A stretch of DNA of 5,548 nt from positions 1-5,548 of the forward strand of contig SKXI01000431.1 in NCBI GenBank assembly GCA_007128515.1, written 5' to 3'. Below are positions 1-5,427 of this stretch, piece after piece. How positions within the stretch are numbered: the first letter of the stretch is position 1; each line of letters opens with the position of its first letter. The notes below the pieces were generated by a model. That model searched no databases. It had not been told where the DNA came from and was given only the letters and a program-made list of their open reading frames with translations. This DNA is from Halococcaceae archaeon. Its GTDB lineage: Archaea; Halobacteriota; Halobacteria; Halobacteriales; Halalkalicoccaceae. The position numbers were made by a program, and so were the translations under genes.

Positions 1-657
1 AAGGTGATGGAGAGCATCGAGATGGCCGGGCTCCGTCCGGCGGAGGCGTACGCGAACGAGTACCCCTCCGAGCTCTCCGGCGGCGAACGACAGCGCGTCG
101 GCATCGCGCGGGCGATCGTCCTCGACCCGTCGTTCATCGTCGCGGACGAGCCGGTCAGCATGCTCGACGTGAGCGTCAGGGCGAGCGTTCTCGGGCTGTT
201 GCAGCGGCTTCAGGACGAACTCGGCCTCTCGGTCATGTACGTCAGCCACGACCTCTCGCTGCTCAAACACACCTGTGACCGGCTCGTCATCATGTATCTG
301 GGTCGGGTGGTCGAGGAGGGCCCCGCGAGGGAGGTGATAAACGACCCGAAACACCCGTACACGAAGGCGCTGGTCTCTTCGACGCCGATCATCGACCCTG
401 ACACCCACCGAACGGCGATCGAGATCGAAGGGGAGGTGCCGGACCCGGTCAACCTCCCGCCCGGCTGCCGGTTCGCCCCTCGCTGTCCAGAGGTAAAACC
501 CGAGTGCGAACGGGGCGAGCCGAGGATGTACGACGTGGGCGACGAGCAGGTCGCACGCTGTATCCTCTACGACGACGAGCTCACCGACGGAACGGGAAGC
601 CACCTCGAATCCGGGTTCAGTTCCGACGAACCGGAATCCACCGCCGAGAGCGACTGA
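1..657 (+). CDS. ABC transporter ATP-binding protein, oligopeptide/dipeptide type (C-terminal part)
   Basis: This is the ATPase subunit of a peptide/nickel/sugar-type (Opp/Dpp) importer, which powers uptake from the cytoplasmic face of the membrane. The window opens inside the gene, so the Walker A motif is missing. Counting from the first codon shown, the signature LSGGE is at residues 25-29, the Walker B strand and catalytic Glu (FIVADE) at 45-50, the D-loop (SMLD) at 53-56 and the switch His at 83 (VSHD). The Opp/Dpp-specific C-terminal extension follows, with HPYTKAL at 118-124 and cysteines at 156, 162, 169 and 187. In OppD of Mycobacterium tuberculosis a comparable Cys set binds a [4Fe-4S] cluster, so one is possible here. 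The last 30 residues are an acidic, probably disordered tail. The D-loop form and position suggest the second, DppF/OppF-like ATPase of a pair. The substrate cannot be read from the ATPase; in haloarchaea such systems may import sugars as well as peptides. Confidence 0.95.
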   Translation, partial: KVMESIEMAGLRPAEAYANEYPSELSGGERQRVGIARAIVLDPSFIVADEPVSMLDVSVRASVLGLLQRLQDELGLSVMYVSHDLSLLKHTCDRLVIMYLGRVVEEGPAREVINDPKHPYTKALVSSTPIIDPDTHRTAIEIEGEVPDPVNLPPGCRFAPRCPEVKPECERGEPRMYDVGDEQVARCILYDDELTDGTGSHLESGFSSDEPESTAESD

Positions 658-690
658 GCCGATCCGATCGACTCCGGCTCCCGGCAGTAC

Positions 691-698
691 TGTTATGC
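691..698 (+). promoter_or_regulatory. Probable TATA-like element of the SDR gene
   Basis: The string TGTTATGC is the A/T-richest part of the short gap after the ABC gene. It lies 24-31 nt before the ATG at 722, the spacing expected of an archaeal TATA box for a leaderless transcript. It also argues against starting the SDR at the in-frame ATG at 695, which would lie inside the box. Confidence 0.4.
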
Positions 699-721
699 GA
701 CCTGGCAGCGATAGTCGATCG

Positions 722-1510
722 ATGGGTTCGACAGCGTACGATTTCGCGGACGAGGTGGTCGTCGTGACCGGCGGTAGCTCCGGTATCGGTCGTGCGATCG
801 CCCGGCGGTTCGGCGACGCCGGCGCGACCGTGATCAACGCCGACGTGCAGGCCGAAACGAAAGACCCCGGCGAGGGGACACCGACACACGAAACGATCGA
901 GGATTCGGGGGGAACGGCCGCGTTCGTCGAGACGGACGTGAGCGATCCGGACGATCTGGGTACCGTCGTCGAGGGCGCACGCGAGTTCGGCGGGGTCGAC
1001 GTGATGGTCAACAACGCCGGGATCTACATCGGAGTGCCGTTTCGGGAGGTCACGCGGGAGCAGTTCGATCGGCTCCACGCGGTGAACGCCAGGGGGGTCT
1101 ACTTCGGGACCCAGGTGGCGGCCAACGACATGATAGAGCGGGGTGAGCCGGGATCGATCGTCAACACGGCGTCGATCAGCTCGAACGTCGCCCAGCCAGG
1201 GCAGGTCCACTACGACTCGACGAAGGGTGCCGTCCGGATGATCACCCGGGGGGCGGCGCTCGAGCTCGCGGAGTACGACATCCGCGTGAACGCGGTCGCG
1301 CCGGGCGTGATCGCGACGGAGATCATGGAGGGGTGGTCACAGGGGGCGATCGACGCGCTGGAGAACGAGGAACTCGTCAAGCAACCCCCGCTCGGGAGAG
1401 CCGGCGTCCCCGAGGACGTCGCCGGTCCGGCGCTGTTCCTCGCGAGCGACGATGCCGAGTACATCACCGGCGCGCTGCTCGACGTGGACGGGGGCTGGCA
1501 GGTCTTCTGA
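722..1510 (+). CDS. Short-chain dehydrogenase/reductase (classical SDR)
   Basis: This is a cytoplasmic NAD(P)-dependent oxidoreductase of 262 residues, normal for a classical SDR. The cofactor loop TGGSSGIG is at 16-23, an Asp closing the second strand is at 41 (NADV), NNAG is at 97-100, the active-site Asn is at 122, the catalytic Ser at 151, and Tyr and Lys at 164 and 168 (YDSTK). The Ser-to-Tyr gap of 13 is canonical. NAVAPG is at 190-195 and the terminal VDGGW at 255-259. The Asp at 41 favours NAD(H) over NADP(H). Residues 43-61 form an acidic insertion between the second strand and helix. The ATG at 722 was preferred to the in-frame ATG at 695, because it puts the fold start close to the N-terminus and leaves a promoter at the right distance. 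The neighbours suggest a sugar, polyol or aldonate substrate, but the sequence does not fix it; 3-oxoacyl reductase-like activity cannot be excluded. Confidence 0.95.
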   Translation: MGSTAYDFADEVVVVTGGSSGIGRAIARRFGDAGATVINADVQAETKDPGEGTPTHETIEDSGGTAAFVETDVSDPDDLGTVVEGAREFGGVDVMVNNAGIYIGVPFREVTREQFDRLHAVNARGVYFGTQVAANDMIERGEPGSIVNTASISSNVAQPGQVHYDSTKGAVRMITRGAALELAEYDIRVNAVAPGVIATEIMEGWSQGAIDALENEELVKQPPLGRAGVPEDVAGPALFLASDDAEYITGALLDVDGGWQVF

Positions 1511-1511
1511 G

Positions 1512-1610
1512 AGGGATCATCGTCGCCGACCGGAGATCTCGGTGGCCGACCACCCGATCGGGTCTCTCGGTCCCGGATTGAGGAATCTATGACCTTCTAC
1601 GATGATCCCT
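1512..1610. repeat. 12-bp perfect inverted repeat between SDR and dehydratase remnant
   Basis: AGGGATCATCGT at 1512-1523 is the exact reverse complement of 1599-1610. The left arm begins one base after the SDR stop codon; the right arm lies within the last codons of the opposing dehydratase remnant. The arms are separated by 75 nt, so in a read-through RNA they could form a long-loop stem at this convergent junction. I see no T-run of the kind that marks an archaeal terminator, and no transposase. Confidence 0.5.
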
Positions 1611-2368
1611 ACGAGACGGGTCGAGCGCGTGTCGTTTCGGCACCCGGTCGAACGAGACCTCGAACCCCTCGCGTGCGTCGGGGTCGACAGCGTAGCCGTG
1701 ACCCGGCACGTCGGGGAGTTCGACGATAGCGTCGGCGATCTCCGGTGGCGTCTCGAGCACCGGGGCAATATCGTACTCCGGGACGTACTCGACGATCCAG
1801 CCGGTCGGCGCGGCGCTCACGAAGTGAACGCTGATCGCGTAGTAGAAGTGTGGGGCAAACGGGAGGTGCGAGGACGGCGCCCGCCGCGCGACGTCGAACC
1901 CGCCGGTGACGCCCCCGCCGCGGACGAGGTCGGGCTGGACGACGCCGATACCGCCGTTCTCGAGGAGGGCGTCGAACCGTTCGGGGCGGGTGAACATCTC
2001 CCCGGTGGCGAGCGGCGGTCTGACGGCCTCGTCGACACGGCGGTGGCCGTCGACGTCGAACGCCGAGATCGGCTCCTCGACCCGGGCGAGGTCGAACGCG
2101 TCGAGCCGTTCGACGGCGGTGATCGCCTCGTCGACGGTCCACCCCGGTTCGCGTCGACGAGGAGGTCGGCGAACTGGGAGTCGACGAACCGTTCGAGCAG
2201 CTCCGGGCCGTAGCCGAGCGAACCCATCCAGCCGGTTCCGGTGAGCTCCTCGTCGGTCGTGAGCTCGACGACCACCCAGTAGACGTCGGTGACCGAGAGC
2301 CGTGAGTCGCCGACGGTTCGACCGATCGGGAGCCTGAGCGTGTCCGTCTCGACGTCCGTGATCTCCGT
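1587..2368 (-). pseudogene. Enolase-superfamily (mandelate racemase/muconate lactonising type) dehydratase, disrupted
   Basis: Intact relatives abstract a proton next to a carboxylate, typically dehydrating sugar acids to 2-keto-3-deoxy acids. About 260 codons remain; relatives have about 360-400. The first 75 codons (2368 down to about 2146) are a recognisable N-terminal capping domain (TEITDVETDTLRLP, TDVYWVVVELTT, FVDSQFADLLV). This runs straight into VDANR, the first metal-ligand strand of the barrel, so the stretch between, including the KxK catalytic strand, is gone. One base is then missing in a run of four G on the coding strand (2142-2145), and the reading resumes in another frame as GWTVDEAITA. 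The rest is well kept: VEEP, LATGE, VQPDLVRGGG, FAPHFYYAISVHF and IVEYVPEYD, which include the other two metal-binding Glu and the His region. The codon where a Met is expected is ACG (2366-2368), and no in-frame ATG or GTG lies nearby. The TAG stop is at 1587-1589. Exact substrate unknown; a gluconate- or xylonate-type acid would suit the neighbours. Confidence 0.9.
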
Positions 2369-2385
2369 GTCCCACCCACCACACA

Positions 2386-2394
2386 GTACTATAC
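2386..2394 (-). promoter_or_regulatory. Relic TATA box of the disrupted dehydratase
   Basis: On the minus strand this reads GTATAGTAC, the best TATA-box match in the window. It sits about 25 nt before the ACG codon that occupies the expected start position. The spacing fits leaderless transcription starting at that codon and supports placing the ancestral start there. Confidence 0.5.
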
Positions 2395-2518
2395 CCTGTC
2401 GTTGGCTCCCGGTCCCCACGAGGCGACCGACGCGGTCCATCCGGAGGCTGACGAGCGAGAACGTCGAGATCCGTCGCCACGCCGTGTCGGTACGAGCGCG
2501 ATCGGCCAGTCCGCGGAA

Positions 2519-2528
2519 AGTGTTTTGA
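2519..2528 (+). promoter_or_regulatory. TATA-like element of the small Cys/His membrane protein gene
   Basis: GTGTTTTGAC, in the sequence GGAAAGTGTTTTGACC, is an A/T-rich island in otherwise GC-rich DNA. It is centred about 27 nt before the GTG at 2551, the position expected for a leaderless haloarchaeal promoter. The rest of the 2369-2550 gap between the divergent genes shows no other gene that I can support. Confidence 0.45.
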
Positions 2529-2550
2529 CCCCCGGCGGGGAAACTCGGGT

Positions 2551-2796
2551 GTGAGCCGGCCGGACGACGACCTCGGGATCGACCTGCTCGGACTCGACGA
2601 GGGGACCGAGTGTCAGATCGACGGCTGTGACCGCCCGGGGGTCGTCCCGCGGAACGTTCGTGGCGACGACCCGGAAGAGCCCGTCGCGAAGCACTACGTC
2701 TGTCGCTATCACCACCGCCTGTTCCTCGGCGTGAAGGTCGTCCTCGCGGTCGGCCTGCTCGTCGTCCTCCTCGTCGTGTTCTTCAACGTCCAGTGA
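2551..2796 (+). CDS. Small Cys/His-cluster protein with one C-terminal membrane segment, function unknown
   Basis: I do not recognise this 81-residue protein. Residues 1-19 are acidic. Cysteines at 21 and 26 (ECQIDGCDRPG) are followed after an acidic linker by His48, Cys51, His54 and His55 (KHYVCRYHH), which looks like a small zinc-binding site of the form C-x4-C ... C-x2-H-H. Residues 59-79 are a continuous hydrophobic stretch rich in Val and Leu, suiting a tail-anchored membrane helix with the Cys/His head in the cytoplasm. No signal peptide is seen. The start is GTG, chosen because an A/T-rich box lies 27 nt upstream and because no ATG lies in frame. It is flanked by its own promoter and that of the glyoxalase, so it is probably a single-gene unit. 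Metal binding and topology are inferred; membrane-linked regulatory or assembly roles are possible but unsupported. Confidence 0.8.
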   Translation: MSRPDDDLGIDLLGLDEGTECQIDGCDRPGVVPRNVRGDDPEEPVAKHYVCRYHHRLFLGVKVVLAVGLLVVLLVVFFNVQ

Positions 2797-2892
2797 CGGT
2801 TTCTCGGTGGCCGGAGGGTGGCGTTCGAGGGGTCGACACTCCCTACCGAGCGTCGTGGCGCAGCCGACGAGTAACGAGACTCCGTGATCCGG

Positions 2893-2903
2893 TACGCTTT
2901 TGC
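2893..2903 (+). promoter_or_regulatory. TATA-like element of the glyoxalase gene
   Basis: TACGCTTTTGC contains the A/T-rich core CTTTTG about 26-31 nt before the ATG at 2927. It favours that ATG over an upstream in-frame start near 2900, which would lie inside the box. No ribosome binding site precedes the ATG, as in leaderless haloarchaeal transcripts. Confidence 0.4.
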
Positions 2904-2926
2904 TGCTATGTGTCAGAGTCGTCCGT

Positions 2927-3691
2927 ATGGACACGCTCGACCACGTGATGATCCGCGTCGAAGACTTAGAGGAGTCCCTGGAGTGGTATCAGAGCCACCT
3001 GGACTACGAGGAAAAGGGGCGCTGGGAGGCGGATACGTTCACCAACGTCTTCCTCGGTCCCGAGGGAATGCACGAGGACGGCGCGAAACTCGAGTTGACG
3101 TACAACCACGACGGTCGCTCGTACGAGATGGGCGACGCCTGGGGACACATCGCGGTGCGGGTACCCGAGGGCGAACTGGAAGAGCGGTACGAAGAGCTGA
3201 TGGACGAGGGAGTCGAGGACTACCGCGATCCCGAGTCCTGTGGCGGACGCTACGCGTTCGTCAAAGACCCCGACGGCCACGAGATCGAGATCGTCAAGCG
3301 GGAGTACGGCGCGCTCTGGAGCCTCGATCACACGATGATCCGGGTCGAGGACCCTGACGAGGCGCTCGCGTGGTGGACCCGGAAACTCGGCTACGCCTAC
3401 ACGGGAAAGCGCTGGGAGGCCGACTCGTTCGCGAACTACTTCATGGCGCCCGTCGGTGCGGCCGACGAGGAGATGACCGTCGAGCTCACCTACAACTACG
3501 ACGGTCGCTCCTACGAGATGGGCGACGCCTGGGGACATCTGGCCGTTCGCACCGACGACCTCGACGAGGCGTGGGAGGACCTCATGAAGCGGGACGCGGA
3601 GGACTACCGCGATCCGGAGTCATGCGATAACCGCTACGCCTTCACGAAGGACCAGGACGGCCACGAGATAGAGATCGTAACCCGGGACTGA
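2927..3691 (+). CDS. gloA: Two-module glyoxalase I (lactoylglutathione lyase family, VOC fold)
   Basis: Glyoxalase I isomerises the hemithioacetal of methylglyoxal and a low-molecular-weight thiol to a 2-hydroxyacyl thioester, detoxifying a by-product of triose metabolism in the cytoplasm. The protein has 254 residues, about twice the size of single-module bacterial enzymes. Module one is about 1-127 and module two about 131-254. Both keep all four metal ligands of Escherichia coli GloA: His6, Glu56, His74 and Glu121, then His135, Glu186, His204 and Glu249. The motifs LDHxMIRVED, ELTYN, YEMGDAWGH and DGHEIEIV occur in both. Such doubling resembles yeast Glo1, where two modules in one chain build two active sites. 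Haloarchaea lack glutathione, so the thiol is probably gamma-glutamylcysteine; that is inference. The ATG at 2927 was chosen because the first motif begins at residue 4. A generic VOC lyase or dioxygenase is less likely, given the ELTYN and AWGH signature. Confidence 0.9.
   Translation: MDTLDHVMIRVEDLEESLEWYQSHLDYEEKGRWEADTFTNVFLGPEGMHEDGAKLELTYNHDGRSYEMGDAWGHIAVRVPEGELEERYEELMDEGVEDYRDPESCGGRYAFVKDPDGHEIEIVKREYGALWSLDHTMIRVEDPDEALAWWTRKLGYAYTGKRWEADSFANYFMAPVGAADEEMTVELTYNYDGRSYEMGDAWGHLAVRTDDLDEAWEDLMKRDAEDYRDPESCDNRYAFTKDQDGHEIEIVTRD
3101..3147 (+). repeat. First copy of an internal direct repeat in the glyoxalase gene
   Basis: These 47 bases match 3491-3537 with two differences, at 3107 (His to Tyr) and 3121 (silent). 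The offset is exactly 390 nt, or 130 codons. The block encodes the segment running from the metal-site strand to the AWGH metal-binding His in each module. Confidence 0.85.
3491..3537 (+). repeat. Second copy of the internal direct repeat in the glyoxalase gene
   Basis: This is the module-two partner of 3101-3147, 45 of 47 bases identical. Sequence on either side is less alike between modules and includes many silent differences, so the similarity of this block stands out. Confidence 0.85.
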
Positions 3692-3753
3692 TCGGTTCCG
3701 ATCGTCCGGGTTCGGTTTCGCATCCCGCGGTTCGGGGGTTTCCCGAGCGGCGC

Positions 3754-3785
3754 ACGACAGGGTTAACACGGTTCGAACGACAGGG
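3754..3785 (+). promoter_or_regulatory. Promoter region of gfo6 with a 9-bp direct repeat
   Basis: ACGACAGGG occurs at 3754-3762 and again at 3777-3785. Between them lie GTTAAC, which is A/T-rich and about 27-32 nt before the ATG at 3794 as a TATA box should be, and the 8-bp palindrome GTTCGAAC at 3771-3778. Repeats flanking a TATA box could be a regulator site. A G-rich stretch GGGGGAG at 3783-3789 might serve as a weak ribosome binding site. A hairpin of five base pairs (3732-3746) upstream may end the glyoxalase transcript. Confidence 0.35.
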
Positions 3786-3793
3786 GGAGACGT

Positions 3794-4882
3794 ATGTCCG
3801 TACCCGATCCGTTCTCGGAGTTCACCGACCGGGACTGGCAGACGGCCGATCCCGGACCGCCCGTTCGACTCGCCGTTATCGGACTCGGCTGGTGGGTCCG
3901 CGAGGAGGCGATCCCGGCCATCGCGGCCGGCGAGTTCTGCGAGACGAGCGTCGTCGTCAGTAGCTCGCGCGAGAAGGCAGAACGGGTACGAGACCGGACG
4001 CCGACGGCCGAGCACGCGCTCACCTACGGGGAGTACCACGACGGCGTCGCCGCCGACGTCTACGACGCCGTCTACGTCTGTACCCCGAACGCGACCCACC
4101 TCGAGTACGTCGAGACGGCGGCCGAACTCGGGAAGGCCGCGCTCTGTGAGAAACCGATGGAGGCGTCCGTCGAACGCGCGGAACGGCTCGTCGAGGTCTG
4201 TGAGGAACACGGCGTGACGCTGATGATCGCCTACCGGATGCAGACCGAGCCCGCCGTCAGACGGGCTCGCGAACTGATCCGGGACGGCTTCGTCGGCGAC
4301 CCGATCCTCGTCCAGGGCCACATGTCGGACTCGCTGCTCGAGCTGATCCCCGATCCCGACCAGTGGCGGCTGGACCCGGAGCTCTCGGGCGGCTGTTCGC
4401 TGATCGACATCGGCATCTACCCGCTCAACACCACCCGGTTCCTGCTCGACGCGGAGCCGGTGTCGGTCCAGGGGCGGACCGTCTCCGTCCACGACGCCTT
4501 CTCCGAGGTCGACGAGCACGTCACGTTCCAGGTCGCCTTCACCGACGACGTCTCGGCGATCTACTCGGCGAGCCACAACGCCCACGGCGCGAGCCATCTC
4601 AAGGTGCTCGGCTCCGAGGGCGAGATCACGCTCGAACCGGTCTTCTTCCCGTGGGACGACCGGGAGGTGGTGCTACGTCGGGGTGGAACCGTCGACCGGA
4701 TCACGTTCGAGCAGGTCGACCAGATGGAAGAGGAGTTCGACTACTTCGGCCATTGCCTGCGGAGCGGGACCGAGCCTACCCCAGACGGCCGACACGGGCT
4801 GCGGGACATGCGAACGATCGAGGCGGTCTACGAGTCGGCCGAGGAGGGACGCTGGCGGTCGGTCCCCGCCGGCGACGGGTGA
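3794..4882 (+). CDS. gfo6: Gfo/Idh/MocA oxidoreductase, D-xylose 1-dehydrogenase (NADP+)-like
   Basis: It probably oxidises an aldose such as D-xylose at C1 to the lactone with NADP+, the first step of the haloarchaeal oxidative pentose pathway, in the cytoplasm. The 362 residues match the family length. After a 22-residue N-terminal segment the Rossmann strand is RLAVIGLGWW (25-34). A Ser-rich end of strand two (VVSSSREKA, 54-62) fits NADP preference. TPNATH at 97-102 precedes the EKP motif with catalytic Lys120. The C-terminal sheet domain carries DQWRLDPELSGGCSLIDIGIYPLN (189-212), including the expected catalytic Asp205 and Tyr209. From memory, its stretches IPAI, DPDQWRLD, IGIYPLN and QMEEEFDYF closely resemble Haloferax and Haloarcula xylose dehydrogenase, but no alignment was run. 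No Tat signal is present, unlike Zymomonas glucose-fructose oxidoreductase. Other aldoses are possible. It ends one base before the opposing gene. Confidence 0.9.
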   Translation: MSVPDPFSEFTDRDWQTADPGPPVRLAVIGLGWWVREEAIPAIAAGEFCETSVVVSSSREKAERVRDRTPTAEHALTYGEYHDGVAADVYDAVYVCTPNATHLEYVETAAELGKAALCEKPMEASVERAERLVEVCEEHGVTLMIAYRMQTEPAVRRARELIRDGFVGDPILVQGHMSDSLLELIPDPDQWRLDPELSGGCSLIDIGIYPLNTTRFLLDAEPVSVQGRTVSVHDAFSEVDEHVTFQVAFTDDVSAIYSASHNAHGASHLKVLGSEGEITLEPVFFPWDDREVVLRRGGTVDRITFEQVDQMEEEFDYFGHCLRSGTEPTPDGRHGLRDMRTIEAVYESAEEGRWRSVPAGDG

Positions 4883-4883
4883 C

Positions 4884-5372
4884 TCACTCGAGCTCCTCTG
4901 GGACGAAGAGGTCGGGAGCGGCACACTCGATGACGACCGCATCGTCGTACTGCGAGTGGAGTCGGAGCGAGAGGGTGCCCGTCTCCCTCGCCCCCTCGAG
5001 CATGCCCTCGGCTTCCGCCGGGAGGTAGTAGGACTGGAACCCGACGACGCGGGGGGGCTCCTCGATCGAGAAGAACAGCCCCAGCAGCACGAGGCTCCCG
5101 ACCCGGGAGGCGTATATCTCGGCTTCGTCGAACCCGTCGGATTCGATCAGCGACTCGACCTCTTTCACCTCGCCCTGTGGGAGGAGGACGGCGAGCCCGT
5201 GGAGCTCGTCGCCGTACTCCGGCGCGAGGACGGTAGTGACGCCGGGGTGAAGCATCGTCGCTTCGTAGCCCGCTTCCTGGTACTCCTCGAGCGTCGCGAC
5301 GACGTCGGCCTCGAGGTCCTCCCAGTACGAGCCCGCCATGATCGCCGCTTCGTCCGGATCGTTCGGTGCCAT
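4884..5372 (-). CDS. Unrecognised acidic soluble protein, probably conserved in haloarchaea
   Basis: This 162-residue acidic protein has no motif I can tie to a function. It opens with a helical segment (SYWEDLEADVVATLEEYQEAGYEA, 15-38), then LHPGVTTVLAP (41-51) and a hydrophobic strand (HGLAVLLPQ, 58-66). After a helix it has EIYASRVGSLVLLGLFFSIEEPPRVVGFQSYYLP (85-118), and it ends with LHSQYDDAVVIECAAPDLFVPEEL. The alternating strands and helices suggest a compact alpha/beta domain. The segment around 92-101 is hydrophobic but too short for a membrane helix, and no signal peptide is seen. The start at 5372 has an A/T-richer box about 25 nt upstream; Met12 (codon at 5337-5339) is an alternative start. 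The gene lies 55 nt downstream of the PdxA-family remnant on the same strand and converges with gfo6, so a shared transcript with the PdxA gene is possible. Codon bias supports it being real. Confidence 0.8.
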   Translation of the reverse strand: MAPNDPDEAAIMAGSYWEDLEADVVATLEEYQEAGYEATMLHPGVTTVLAPEYGDELHGLAVLLPQGEVKEVESLIESDGFDEAEIYASRVGSLVLLGLFFSIEEPPRVVGFQSYYLPAEAEGMLEGARETGTLSLRLHSQYDDAVVIECAAPDLFVPEELE

Positions 5373-5394
5373 GCCCTACGGTCATCCGGGCCGT

Positions 5395-5402
5395 GCAAAC
5401 CC
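5395..5402 (-). promoter_or_regulatory. Weak candidate promoter of the 4884-5372 gene
   Basis: Read on the minus strand, GGGTTTGC is the A/T-richest patch at about 23-30 nt before the ATG at 5372. It is a poor TATA match, so the gene may instead be co-transcribed from the PdxA-family gene 55 nt upstream. Confidence 0.25.
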
Positions 5403-5427
5403 CTTACGGTGAGGCACGCCGCCGAAC

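Noticed and set aside
695..721. Upstream ATG as the SDR start
   Set aside because: It would add nine residues with no family support and would place the start codon within the likely TATA element.
617..1210. 197-codon minus-strand frame opposite the SDR
   Set aside because: It is a shadow of the SDR, whose catalytic residues are all in place on the plus strand.
1512..1610. Terminal inverted repeats of a miniature transposable element
   Set aside because: The 75-nt interior is the end of a coding remnant and normal intergenic DNA, and no flanking target-site duplication was seen.
2142..2150. Programmed frameshifting in the dehydratase
   Set aside because: The frame change coincides with loss of the catalytic middle of the protein and of the start codon, so there is no functional product to rescue. 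No slippery heptamer or downstream structure is evident.
1602..2213. 203-codon plus-strand frame over the dehydratase remnant
   Set aside because: The minus strand carries unmistakable enolase-superfamily motifs throughout; the plus-strand product has none and has no promoter-like box.
2389..2934. 181-codon minus-strand frame covering the small membrane protein gene and the gap beside it
   Set aside because: Its Asp/Glu-rich middle is the antisense of the Val/Leu membrane helix, and its ends resemble nothing. The plus-strand gene has the better composition and a promoter-like box.
3620..4597. Long open reading frame on the minus strand opposite gfo6 (325 codons)
   Set aside because: It is the mirror of a gene with clear family motifs; its translation is low-complexity, Arg/Val/Gly-rich and matches no family. 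Long antisense frames are common in GC-rich haloarchaeal DNA.
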